35,995 nucleotides of DNA from Glomus cerebriforme (taxonomy: Eukaryota > Glomeromycota > Glomeromycetes > Glomerales > Glomeraceae), in contig QKYT01000809.1 of assembly GCA_003550305.1 (NCBI GenBank), forward strand, positions 1 through 35,995. The letters are read 5' to 3'. Positions 8,741 through 18,796 of the stretch are shown in pieces; the first letter of the stretch is position 1; every line of letters begins with the position of its first letter. The notes under the pieces were generated by a model. It was not told the origin of the DNA. It saw only the letters and a program-made list of their open reading frames with translations, and made no database searches. A program made the translations under genes and the position numbers.

Positions 8741-10890
8741 ATGTCAACCATTTTCGAAGTTATCGATAGCCTTCTTCTTTCAAAAGAAGAAACGAATAAA
8801 CTACAAACTTATCTTATTAAACATAACCAGGAGAGAGAGACATTGTATTCTGCACTTATGAGTCCCTTAAAAACAGACGAAGATAAACTTGAGTTATTAA
8901 AAGAATTCTTGAAGACTCTGTCTGCTGGTATGTGCTTAAATAAAATTATTATGTGAATTGTGATGATTAACTATGCCTTTTTTTGGTCTTTTTGGTCTCC
9001 TAACAGACGAAGATAAACTTGAGTTATTAAAAGAATTCTTGAAGAATCTGTCTGCTGGTATGTGCTTAAATAAAATTATTGTGTGAATTGTGATGACTAA
9101 CTATGCCTTTTTTTGGTCTTTAACAGACGAAGATAAACTTGAGTTATTAAAAGAATTCTTGAAGACTCTGTCTGCTGGTATGTGCTTAAATAAAATTATT
9201 GTGTGAATTGTGATGACTAACTATGCCTTTTTTGGTCTTTTTGGTCTCCTAACACAATTTAGATGAACATCCAGGTAAGCCTTTGCGTCGTAATGATTGG
9301 TCAACTCGAACGGGACGCGCTAACCCTTTTTGTATATTAATCTGTAACTTTAGGCAAAAAGATAAAGCTCGAAGGTAAGGTTGTTCATTAATGTTTTATG
9401 TCTAGGTTTGATAGCTAACTTATATATAACCTTAGACTCACATGATAACACGCCAAAGTTTTTAAATAATCTCTTGCGTCCTTTTGACGAGTCAATCGAT
9501 TGTGATAATATTATGCAACATCTTTCAGAGCCACTATTACGTAAATTACCATCTCTTTTCGCTGATCTCCTTCCCGATGTTCTTGAAAGTGACGTTTCAA
9601 GTATGGTTAATACCCGTGAATTATGTTCTGTTGTTAATAATATTATGAACTTAATCTTTAAGGGAAGACCTGGTGGGGAAGGATTCACTTCGGATTGTAT
9701 AAATAAGCACATTCTGGATATTATCATTCTTGCCCAAAGATTTGTTCTTGGTTGTAGTAATATAGAAATTGACCGTAACAGGGCAATTCATTCTGATTCT
9801 AATACCTCAGGGAAGAAGAAACAACTTGATCGACCAGATGTAACAATTTATTACAATCGAGTACTTGTAATGTTTGGAGAGGAAAAAGCTCTTGAAGGTG
9901 ATATCGGAATTGCAGAAGGTGATTTAGATAATTACTTCAGCTATTGGAATCCCCTTGCATTTGGAAGGTTACCACTTGTTATGGCTTTTGTGGCGGCAGG
10001 TGAAAGATTGCAATTCTACTATTATTATTATGATAAAAGTAGCAACAAACCAAAACGTGTAGAAATAGGAGACATACTATTAATTGGAGGCGATAATCGA
10101 TCATTTAACTATATGGCACTTCAACGTACGATAAACTTTATTCGGATACTTCAGACTTGGAATCGGGACAAAATATTAGACATTCCAAAATTAAAATTAT
10201 TTGAAGTAAAGATTCGTGCAAATGATGGTGCTGTTGCAATATTTCCCCAAAAAATCCATAAACGCGTAAAAATTAAATCAAGCAAAGAAGCAGAATTTTA
10301 CAAGGGATTTTACGATAACGTTTTTCCAAAATTAGGAGGACAATACAAACAAATTAAATTTTCGTTGACTAGAACTTCAATGCACTTAGAATTAGCACCA
10401 GTTGGGTATACAACATTTCCTACAACCGAAAATGAACTACGTGCCGCCATATTGGATGTGCTTAAGACTGTGAAAATTCTTCATATAAATGGTGTTGTTC
10501 ATCGTGATATTCGCTGGGAGAATATTGTAAGACTTATGGATAACAATTGGATGTTGATTGACTTCGAGGAAGCTGCTTTAATTGGAGATATAAGGTATAA
10601 GTGTAATGGATTAATTGGATTAACTTACTTGGCATGTATTAACCAATTTTTTGCTATTATTGCTATAAAGACCCACATTAAATATTGCAGCCCCGGAACA
10701 TAGAAATGAAGATACATGTAAAAAAGCTGGCGACATCTGGTTGATCGGGAACCTTATTGATGATCAAAGAATCCATATTTATCTTTCTGAAAGTGCTAAG
10801 AATTTTCGGGATAGATTGATGTTCCAAGATCCTAATGAAAGACCAACTGCAACCGATGCCATAGAAGATGACTGGTTTAACGATATGTAA
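8741..10890 (+). CDS. CRN (Crinkler)-like protein with C-terminal kinase-like domain, seven exons
   Basis: Inferred exons: 8741-8927, 9007-9057, 9127-9177, 9263-9274, 9354-9374, 9436-10602, 10691-10890. All internal junctions are phase 1, all introns GT-AG, total 562 residues with no stop. The N-terminus is helical (FEVIDSLLLSKEETNKLQ). Exons 1-3 end in three near-identical 17-residue repeats (DEDKLELLKEFLKTLSA). The large exon carries a long region and then kinase-like motifs: VVHRDIRWENIV (catalytic loop) and LIDFEEAA (DFE where DFG is usual); the last exon supplies a PEHR segment and GDIWLIG. This matches the kinase-type C-termini of CRN effectors known from oomycetes, chytrids and Rhizophagus, which act inside cells, often in nuclei. 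No classical LxLFLAK segment or obvious signal peptide is seen. Activity is uncertain because of DFE. Confidence 0.8.
8876..9250 (+). repeat. Triplicated exon-intron unit (about 120-130 bp each)
   Basis: A block beginning ACGAAGATAAACTTGAG and ending in the intron sequence TTTTTGGTCT occurs three times, with the exonic part starting at 8877, 9007 and 9127. The 51-nt exonic parts differ by a single base and the GTATGTGC... introns are almost identical. Copy spacing is 130 and then 120 bp; the second intron lacks one 10-bp GGTCT-containing repeat. Confidence 0.95.
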
Positions 10891-11065
10891 AGACAAATTT
10901 ATTAGTGTTTTCGCAGTTGTAAGACTTTTACTATTATATTCTGTATCAAAATAAAAAATAATGCAAAAATTCGTAATATGCAATGAAAATCGCATCTTTA
11001 TTAAATTTTGTGAAATAAAAGGCCAGTATTAGCTGGAGTAGCAGACATTTAAAGGGAGAAAGTAT
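10891..11065. other. 3' flank of the CRN-like gene
   Basis: A+T-rich with AAATAAAA near 10950, which may serve as a polyadenylation signal. No gene. Confidence 0.4.
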
Positions 11066-11269
11066 TCAAGCCCTAACCCATAAGATGAGAGTTCCTTCCC
11101 AATACTCCGCATTTCTATCTAAATTATTATTAAGTTTGCTATCTAACCATAAACCAATATCTTCTAAAGTACTAATGTACCCATCTTAATATTTCTCAAT
11201 CACAGAAAGGAGTATTTTCCAAAGAAGCATAGCTTCTGCAGGATCTATAAATTTTTTAGAATATGGTCG
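11066..11269 (-). pseudogene. Unidentified gene fragment, one internal stop
   Basis: 68 codons on the minus strand read with protein-like composition, ending at TGA (11068-11066). Segments include FIDPAEAMLLWKILLSVIEK, then an in-frame TAA, then STLEDIGLWLDSKL and YWEGTLILWVRA. The pattern of Trp/Leu helices suggests an alpha-helical repeat protein or a C-terminal domain, but I do not recognise the family. No start codon or upstream exon is visible, so this is a relic or an isolated exon. Confidence 0.4.
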
Positions 11270-11718
11270 AAGTGATATATAAATCAAAAAATAGTTAACA
11301 ATATATTCAGATCACACTATATAGCAGTTGCTATCAGGTGATCATAATTTTATTTATTTTTATTTTTAACGTAGTACAGCAAAGAAATAGGAAAGTTATA
11401 TCGGTATAATTAATAAAAAACTATACTACAAGATATACGCTACTCTATCACTATGTCTAGTTCTAAACCTAATTAAAGAATTTAGCACCTGACTGCTGGC
11501 TGCCAAAGGATCCAAGGTAGCATTAGCTACTGTACTAATCAAGGGGGGAAGGAGGAAAAGTCCAAATAATCAATAGAAAAAAAGCTCGAAAGCTTAAACT
11601 ATCCGCACTGTTCTTTCAGAAATAAAACTGCCTCATGTAAGTGCTATCAGATGAGGAATGATCCACCCTATTTTAATTGTTAAATTTAACTTGAATAAGG
11701 ATACAAAGTGAAGTAAAA
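11270..11718. other. Non-coding stretch, no feature recognised
   Basis: No sustained frame. Includes a GGGGGGAAGGAGG purine run at about 11543 and CTCGAAAGCTT near 11583. Nothing else could be supported. Confidence 0.4.
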
Positions 11719-12747
11719 CTACTCCATAAGGAGTCTGGTGTGCTTGATAACGCGATCCAAGGAGGTAGATGGTGAAGGACATTTGTAAGTGAAATCCTTG
11801 AAAACTAAAAGGCAAATGCGATCAACGCGGTTGAGCGCGTTAGTTGGGGAGGTTATAGAATTGCTGGAAGCAATAAATCTTGCTTTCAATTCGTCTAGAG
11901 TCAGGACAATAGTTTGATGGGAACGGAGCCATTGTTTCCTAAATTTAGGCACAGGGCGTGTGAGGGTGTTGATGGGAGAATTATTCATGTAAGCATGATA
12001 GTTATCTTGAAGGTCCATCAAAATGTCACTGAATTTCTTTGAAATGGAAATTGTGTTGATAAAACATTGGTCTGATCTAGACCGAGAGATGTCTGCTGCT
12101 TCTTCGATGAGTTCTCTTGTGAAGTTACGTTTTCGTTTGTAGCCTACGAAAGCATTTTGAATAGAGATAAGCGGAGGCCGTTTGGTTGGTATATATGGTT
12201 TGAAGCGTGAAATAAAAGCTTGATAAGCTCTTTGTGCTTCAATCAGTTTTGTATTTACACGATTATTAGCTGCACGTTCTTTTCTACGCTTTTCAGCTTT
12301 CTTTTCTTTTTTATGATCGCGTCGATATTGAACTTGTGTGGTATATGGAATAGAAAGAAAAGGACTAAAGGAGCTGGAAATAACATAATAGCCTGTATAT
12401 TGCTGTTTCTGCTTGTCTATAAATATTCGTTGTTGATCAGATAATGTCACGTGGGGATCAGAAACAGACGTTGACATAGATCCCAAAGGAGCTGTAAAAG
12501 ATGTCGATGCCGAAGAGAAAGTGGAAGCTGTAACATCATCCACTGGTATCATTTGATGATCCTGACAAAGGGTATGTGGAACAAAAAATGTATGATTAGA
12601 ACATTGGAGACTAGGCGAATTTGTTATGTCAAATAATTCTATTTCATTCATTTGCTTGAACAGATAAGTATGTCTATTCCGGGGAGGAGGTAATGGGAAT
12701 TGTTTGTCTGGTTTTTGTAGGAATTTGTTGAACTTGATATGTTTCAC
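11719..12747 (-). CDS. Hypothetical basic protein, about 340 residues
   Basis: An uninterrupted minus-strand frame ends at 11719. The first in-frame ATG encodes the MNEIELFD segment (about residue 33 of the listed frame); the frame is also open upstream of 12747 for about 25 codons, so the true N-terminus may lie in an earlier exon. Features: a Ser/Thr-rich, low-complexity segment at residues 75-100; a strongly basic, Lys/Arg/Glu helix (DHKKEKKAEKRRKERAANNR) around residue 145-165 that could be a nuclear signal or nucleic-acid-binding helix; then KPYIPTKRPP and a helical C-terminus. No domain is recognised. The basic helix superficially recalls a bZIP basic region but no leucine zipper follows. 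Length and lack of stops suggest a real or recently active gene; transposon origin is possible. Confidence 0.5.
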   Translation of the reverse strand: MKHIKFNKFLQKPDKQFPLPPPRNRHTYLFKQMNEIELFDITNSPSLQCSNHTFFVPHTLCQDHQMIPVDDVTASTFSSASTSFTAPLGSMSTSVSDPHVTLSDQQRIFIDKQKQQYTGYYVISSSFSPFLSIPYTTQVQYRRDHKKEKKAEKRRKERAANNRVNTKLIEAQRAYQAFISRFKPYIPTKRPPLISIQNAFVGYKRKRNFTRELIEEAADISRSRSDQCFINTISISKKFSDILMDLQDNYHAYMNNSPINTLTRPVPKFRKQWLRSHQTIVLTLDELKARFIASSNSITSPTNALNRVDRICLLVFKDFTYKCPSPSTSLDRVIKHTRLLME

Positions 12748-13321
12748 ATGATTATATAAAAATTGTCTGGTGTCAAGGAGGCAATGATATTTAATTCCTA
12801 AGTATCTTGGGGGGTGTTATATCACATGGGTGATTTACTAAAAATAGACAACTGCGGATGCTACTGCGGTTATACAAATATCGTATCGATTCATATGGCA
12901 AAATTTTTTCTTAGTTACTATTTAGATTTTAATACAAGGTATGTTTTCGCTTTTCTTTAGAATTATCAGGTAAAATTGGAATCAAAATCTGGCATTCCAA
13001 TGCACATCACAATTCACACTACTTGTATAATATGTTAAAATATCACAAGCCTGATGTGGGCAAACATACAAATGCTTTATTGACTTTGCTGATAAAAAAA
13101 GTACTAATCGCAACCTTATTTACATTTATTCCAAATTACAATATCCAGAAAGTTATTCTCAAACCATGTAATCTTTAAATATAAATTAAACAAAAATGTC
13201 TAATTAATATGTAACTTTTTAGCATAAAAATTAAGATATTCTCACTTCATCAGTTGTGCAAATTTTGATAGTCGTTTTAGGTCTAATTTTAATTATAATT
13301 TTTTTTTTTCTAAAGCTCAAC

Positions 13322-13676
13322 GACGGTGATTGTCACCGCTTAATTTCCGACCAAACATCATAATTTCGGCCAGAGTTATAATAAATATGTTAGATAAATA
13401 TGTTTGGATATAACAAATAAATCGCAATAAATTTTTTCTTGAAGAAAAAATAAAATGTAAAAATCGAATTTTCATGTTTTACTCAAAAACTATCTTAACA
13501 ACAGCTTTCTAACATAAGAAAAATCTTTTTCTTCTCACAAATTTACATATAGTAAGGTGATTAAATATGTAAGTTATAATAATTTAACTTTTTGCAAAAA
13601 ATAATTCCAATATAAAAACTATAAAAATTATTAGACCAGTAAAAATCACCAGTCAATGTAGTGAGAATCACCGCCG
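13322..13676. repeat. Possible short inverted-repeat element with GGTGA/TCACC termini
   Basis: GACGGTGATTGTCAC at 13322-13336 is matched in reverse complement by GGCGGTGATTCTCAC ending at about 13674 (13 of 15). Each end also contains its own small palindrome: CGGTGA-TTG-TCACCG (13324-13338) and TCACC-GCC-GGTGA (13668-13680). The interior is non-coding. A decayed MITE is plausible; target duplication not identified. Confidence 0.35.
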
Positions 13677-14568
13677 GTGACATTAAGCAATACCCTTTTT
13701 TTTTTTTTTTATCTGTTATAGTTTTATTTCAAGTTTCATATTATAAATTTCTTTGGCAAAACTAAGTCGCATGACGCATAAAAAAATAGAATTATGTTTC
13801 ATAATTTTCCAGGTTTGGTGGTGCATGCCGTCGTAAAAAAAAAGTGACAAAAAAATTCATGCGCCACTAATCTGACACACAAAAATGTATTGTATAATGG
13901 TCTGTGCGACAGAAGAATTCTTAACAGTATGTTTTTCGCTTTAAGAGGTAGGTAATTGTCAATGACGGAGTCTCATGGAACTATCCATATCAGGATTGGG
14001 TAATCATACAATTCCAGTCTATAATGACTGATTTAGTAACAATATTTATTGTGAACTACTGTAGTTCATTATTGATTACTATACAATAATACAATAGCAA
14101 AAAAAAAACAATTACATAATCCCCGATTAAATTGATAATAGGCAGGATTGGATTACCAGCATGAAAAATTTGCATCATTTTTTTTTTATAACAAAACACT
14201 TAGTTTAACAGTCGACCAAAAAACTCAAAAATATAAGCTCAGTATGAATCGAAATTCAGACGAACCTATGTCATTTTTACCGGCATATTTCTAGATGTCT
14301 ACTTGTCTTCATTACTCACTTTTTATTTTCAATGAAGAGTCAGTAACACACTCAAATTCAGCTCCACTTACAGATAAATTTAGTTTTTGTGTATTTGATT
14401 AGTTACATATCGGAAGATATGTTAAAGGATATTCCGATGAGTGGAGAATCTATTTAATAATTAGAATTTCCAATTTAATACATAAATATATTTATTAGCT
14501 TTAAATAAATAAATTATACATCGGAATGTAGGTGAAATATTTATTTTATTTTTTTTTTTAACATGTAA

Positions 14569-14588
14569 NNNNNNNNNNNNNNNNNNNN
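14569..14588. other. Assembly gap (20 N) followed by poly(A) 14589-14625
   Basis: Twenty consecutive Ns flanked on the left by a T-rich run and on the right by 37 A. This looks like a scaffold join of nominal length; the order and orientation of sequence across it depend on read pairing. Confidence 0.95.
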
Positions 14589-14627
<39 letters not shown>

Positions 14628-14967
14628 AAAAAAATAAACGTAATTTATATGCAAAGATTATGCCACGATCTATTTTATTAGCATTTATTCAAATAAAGTT
14701 ACAAAGTGGTATACAGAGTTGTATATATAATCTTATTTATCAATCCCTTACAGCATTTCCACTTCGTATCCAAGTCAATAATTTAAGTCAAACAATGTTC
14801 AATTAAATTATAGTAATTCAAATCATTTGCTTCTTGATAGATTTTTTTCTCGCAAATTGGGATTTTCGTGAAGTCAATACTTTCTTTGAGCTTGTGATCT
14901 GATGTCAGAAATTACACTAAAAGGTGAATTAAGCTAGAATTTGGTTTAAAGGTGTTTATTTTATTGC

Positions 14968-15666
14968 TCAATCCTGTTCTATTATATCGAGTTTATTTTT
15001 AATAACAACAACTTCTTTTAAAACAGTATTGGTCTGTCCGGAAGTTTCATTAATACAATCACCTATGTGTTCTAGAAACTTTGACATTTCACGATTATCC
15101 ATCATTAATGCTTCTACGCTTTGTTTCATAGTTATTTCCGTAGATAGTTGTATAGAAAGTAGTAACATTTTTCTACAATCATCATATTCCTGATACAACT
15201 CTTTTAGCTTATTTTCAATATGCTTAGCTGCAAGATATTTTTTAACCTTACTAAGTTGTGATGCGTCTTCAAAAAACCGTTTTATTTGTTTATTAACGTT
15301 ACAGAATCTACCGAAGCTACTATAATATACTTCATTGCCAAATTTTTCCTCATTTTCAGCTTTTCTCCTATTTAAAGTCTCTATTATAGTTTCAGCTTCA
15401 CAAATCTTTCTATATAACGAACCGAATGACCTTTTATTTTGTTCAGCTGTATTGACTAATTCATTTAAAAAATTTTTGCATAACCAAGCAAAGAACTCGA
15501 TAAATGGACAAATTAAAATAAGAATTGCCCCTAAAAATCCCAAGTATTTATTATCAGCCCAAGTCCCAGCCAAAGCCAAAGCACCACCGACTATTGTTAT
15601 AAACCGACACAACAACTGTGAAGTAATATCGCCTTTTATATCGTCACCCATATTAATATTATTCAA
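14968..15666 (-). CDS. Membrane-anchored MLKL-like four-helix-bundle protein (kinase-less)
   Basis: A single uninterrupted exon of 232 residues starts at ATG 15666. Residues about 18-60 form two hydrophobic segments (FITIVGGALALAG; FLGAILILICPFIEFF) separated by a short polar turn, i.e. a membrane hairpin. The remainder is helical and charged, including NKQIKRFFEDASQLSKVKKY, AKHIENKLKELYQEYDDC and a C-terminal heptad-like VLKEVVVIKNKLDIIEQ. The pattern Q-I-K-x-F-x-x-D-x-S-Q-L followed by KY(L/I)xAK resembles the MLKL-type 4HB domain found at the N-terminus of many Rhizophagus kinases, but here no kinase follows. 4HB/HeLo-type domains in fungi and animals act in regulated membrane permeabilisation or signalling; that role is inference. 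Divergent enough that a structure prediction is needed. Confidence 0.6.
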   Translation of the reverse strand: MNNINMGDDIKGDITSQLLCRFITIVGGALALAGTWADNKYLGFLGAILILICPFIEFFAWLCKNFLNELVNTAEQNKRSFGSLYRKICEAETIIETLNRRKAENEEKFGNEVYYSSFGRFCNVNKQIKRFFEDASQLSKVKKYLAAKHIENKLKELYQEYDDCRKMLLLSIQLSTEITMKQSVEALMMDNREMSKFLEHIGDCINETSGQTNTVLKEVVVIKNKLDIIEQD

Positions 15667-17000
15667 TATCTATAATTCTATAATTGAAAAAAAAACTAAT
15701 ATTTTCTGGTAGGTAAACAATTTGATTTTTCTGTGATTATAAATTATATAAATTCTTGTTTGTGAATTTTTTTTTTCTATTATTTGCACCTATCTTTTTT
15801 GAAATATATATAAGAATTGGAAATATTGCTGATCTTCGAGTGCAAATGCATGACATTTTCTTATGGAATTTTCCAATGCTTCCATTACCAAAATAAGTAA
15901 TTTTATAGATTTTCTATACAGTATTTTCCATCACGAAATTTTAGACTGATCGATCTAACATAATACCACGTAGGTTAGTTTGAAAAACATGGAATTCTAT
16001 CATTCTATGCATCAAATTGTGTGGACAAGTTCTATAGAATTGTGTAGTTTTCCGTATATCATAAAAATCTATAGAATTCTTTAGTGGGATGTGTAATAGA
16101 ATTCATCTGCAGATCTTACTGCGGAATTCAAGAAATTATTAATAGGGCAGTATTAACTAAAATTTTTATTAATTGTTTTTAACTCAAGAAATACTTGTTG
16201 AACAATATGAACGGTTCCCATATAATTTTTTTTTTTAATTCTTCAAAAGAAAATTTTTGGAATAAATAGAATAAATACAAAATATAATATTAATAATTTT
16301 TAAAAAAAAAATCAAATAGTTCGATTCTCCGATTAATCCACGTGTGACAACCTCTTGGTTCCATTTGGATGGTTCTTCTTTCTCTGTAGATCCTATAAGT
16401 CTAAAATCATTCTGATGTCATTCTTTTTTTTTAATATAAAGGTTTTTGGAAACAAAAAAATTTATGTAATATTTATGCAGCCGGACAGTGTCTCTCATTA
16501 CTTTTTATGTCTAACAAAAGAATTCATGATCACGTGATCGCTTTATTTATCCACTGTCACATCCCTGTGTTTTGAGTGAACCCTTCATAGTATTAAGAAT
16601 ATTAATAAAATATCGATATGGAATACGGGAATTGTCCAAAAAAAAAAAAAAAAGCTAAAAAAAATGAAAATAAAAAAAAAATCAACTATATTTATCGGTC
16701 TATCCCTATCTCTAAAAAATAAAAATAATAACCATATCCTCCTATGTAAAAAATTGTAAAAATGGTCTTTGCTTAGGAGCTAATTGTACAGTACAGTACT
16801 TTTGGTTTTGTTAACTTTTTAAAAATTAAGTATTTGTATGAATATCAGCTTTACATTTATAATCTTAATGCATAGGAAAAACTGAACCTACATCTGGCCA
16901 AGTACAAACATACAATTTATATTATTTTTTTCAGTATTTTAATTTTTTTATCTTTTTTGTCAACTATTTTATTTGTAGTTTCTGCAATTTCTTTTTGTAA

Positions 17001-17032
<32 letters not shown>

Positions 17033-17389
17033 ATTAATTTAAATAAAATAATGCTTATTTTATATTTTTGGTTCGGATCATCAAATGCCGCGCATCACGC
17101 GTCACGAAATTTAATAATTTAACTAGTTATCAAAAAAATCAATCACTTTTATTATACTAGATAAAGTGATGTGCAATGAATTTAAAATCAAAGTCATTTT
17201 TTAAGGCTCTTTGTCCCTATGATTATGCTACAGTATACATGTTCAAATTCAAATTTATTTTTAATAAATGAATTTTTCTATTTTAGACACGATACTTTTC
17301 TGGAATACCATTATTAAATTTAACTGGAAATGTCCACCGGATGCCATGCAACATAAAATGATCTTAAAAAAAACTGTGCATCTATTCCA
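15667..17389. other. Intergenic A+T-rich region
   Basis: No gene supported. 15940-16140 contains repeated TATAGAATT and GAATTC-containing words (ATTCTATAGAATT-like). Poly(A) tracts occur at 16640-16655 and 16670-16680 and a poly(T) tract at about 17000-17023. It includes the promoter of the minus-strand gene starting at 15666. GCGCATCACGCGTCACG near 17090 is a local G+C-rich spot. Confidence 0.45.
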
Positions 17390-17404
17390 AAAATTCAAAA
17401 GATT

Positions 17405-17680
17405 TTGGAAGATTTGGATGAAGAGTTTGGAGTAGGAAAATTCACGTGTTATTCAGAAAATTTTGTTAACGAATCAATTGATGTATTAAATATTTTAGAA
17501 CTAAAAGAAAGTGATTTTGATAAATTAGGTATTACAAATATTATTAAAACCAAATTAGTTAGAAAAGCTGTAAATAAATTTTATAGAATAAAATTTACTT
17601 CATATAACAAATTCTTTATTAAAAATCAAAACCAAGGATTTTTTATAGTAAGATTTGGCCAGCTCGGGTGTTATTTGTGA
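17405..17680 (+). pseudogene. SAM-like domain fragment
   Basis: An open plus-strand frame encodes a segment with the helical pattern of a sterile alpha motif: FVNESIDVLNILELKESDF followed by DKLGITNIIKTKLVRKAVNKF, where the D-x-x-x-L-G-I-T-x-x-x-K core is characteristic. The frame is open upstream to about 17360 (segment IPKIQKILEDLDEEFGVGKF). After residue about 80 it runs into sequence that reads as transposase on the other strand (from 17658), so the C-terminus is not native. Probably an exon of a SAM-containing gene (these are expanded in Rhizophagus) cut by a transposon; alternatively a very short complete protein. Confidence 0.5.
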
Positions 17681-18796
17681 ACATGCTACCATAATACCAT
17701 ATTCAGGATCTGGACAAGTTTCCATAAAATCTCTATTTCCTCTAAACCATCTTTTTAAAGTAGAAAATGCCAATTAAATTGGGTTATAATCGGGTGAATA
17801 TGGAGGTAAAAATAATACTCTGCAGCCAATTCTTTCGATTAAATTAATCATTTCTGCGTCATGGTATATTTTGGCGTTATACATCACCAGTACTATTTTT
17901 GCCAGGAAAAGGAGTCATTAAAGGTAACTATAAGAATAAAATTAATTTATCAGTAATTTTAAAACAATTAAATTTGANCGAGNATAAACTAATATACTTA
18001 CTATTTGTGATAAGATAAAAATGNGAAACCTTTCCTTTGAACAGCTTCCTTTCATAATATCACATGCAATAAATCCATCTATCATAAGTGCAAGCAACAT
18101 TGTATATCTAATTCCACGTAAAAAAACTACTTTTTTGATTGCAACATGATTAGCAAATGAATATCCATAACTTCTTGATAAAGTTCTTTCGTCTTAACTT
18201 TCATCCAAAAAAATAAGTTGTTCTGTTGATATTCTATTCCGAGAGTGTAAATAAAATCAGCCCTTAATAGTTCACTCCTCTCTTTTGCTACTTCTCCAAC
18301 TAAATTTTTTAAGAAAATTATTTAGTATAAATAGTGTAAAATTATATATTTATATAAAAATATGACCTTTTTTCTTGTTATTCCACAAAACTTCAAACTT
18401 CTTCATAATGTGGGTATAGAAACCTTTTTGTTAGTTTTCCTAATCATCTCTTTAATAATTTCATCCAAATGGTAATCGGTGTGCTCTTTTATTATTTCAC
18501 TTAAAATCTAAAAAAAAAAATTAATTATATGTTTCTTTATAATGAATAATAACAAATAATAATAAAAAAAAATTAAAATTTACTTTCATATCAGACCCAT
18601 TAAATATCGTTCTTCTACCAGCTTGCTTTTTTAATGGGTTTGTCACGCATCTCCATTACTGAAAGCATTTCATTATCCTTGTAATAGTTGGCACGCTAAT
18701 TTTCAACAACTCAGAAATTTCTTGTAAAGAATAACCATCATTATGCAAGTATACTACACGCCACCTCAAATCCTCATTTATAGTATTACTTTTCAT
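17658..18796 (-). pseudogene. Tc1/mariner-type DDE transposase, inactivated
   Basis: Minus strand from ATG 18796. N-terminal helix-turn-helix (YSLQEISELLKISVPTITRI), a putative intron, an EHTDYHLDEIIKEM and SLKFCGITRKK region, then ERSELLRADFIYTLG, KKVVFLRGIRYT-like and MIDGFIACDIM segments, and at the end the conserved LFLPPYSPDYNPI. The catalytic second Asp (expected D-N-A) reads Y-N-A at about 17885, and the final acidic residue after NPI is replaced by TAA at about 17775. Other stops occur near 18660 and 18410, and frames shift near 18200. The C-terminal end stops abruptly at 17658. The family (DDE_3 Tc1-like) is clear; the copy is dead. Confidence 0.75.

Larger units (their letters stand above)
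12748..14967. other. Long intergenic region with low-complexity DNA and a scaffold gap
   Basis: No coding frame was supported across 2.2 kb. It contains homopolymer tracts, a possible inverted-repeat element (13322-13676), a 20-N gap at 14569-14588 and an adjoining poly(A). The 3' flank of the minus-strand gene ending at 14968 lies at its right end. Confidence 0.5.

Noticed and set aside
9350..9727. 125-codon minus-strand frame
   Set aside because: Antisense to the large exon of the CRN-like gene.
12270..12330. bZIP transcription factor call for the 11719-12747 protein
   Set aside because: The basic helix lacks the N-x7-R/K signature in correct register and no leucine heptads follow.
15335..15712. 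125-codon plus-strand frame
   Set aside because: Antisense shadow of the MLKL-like gene.
16319..16335. GTTCGATTC motif suggestive of a tRNA T-arm
   Set aside because: No acceptor stem, D-arm or anticodon arm can be built from the flanking A/T-rich DNA on either strand.
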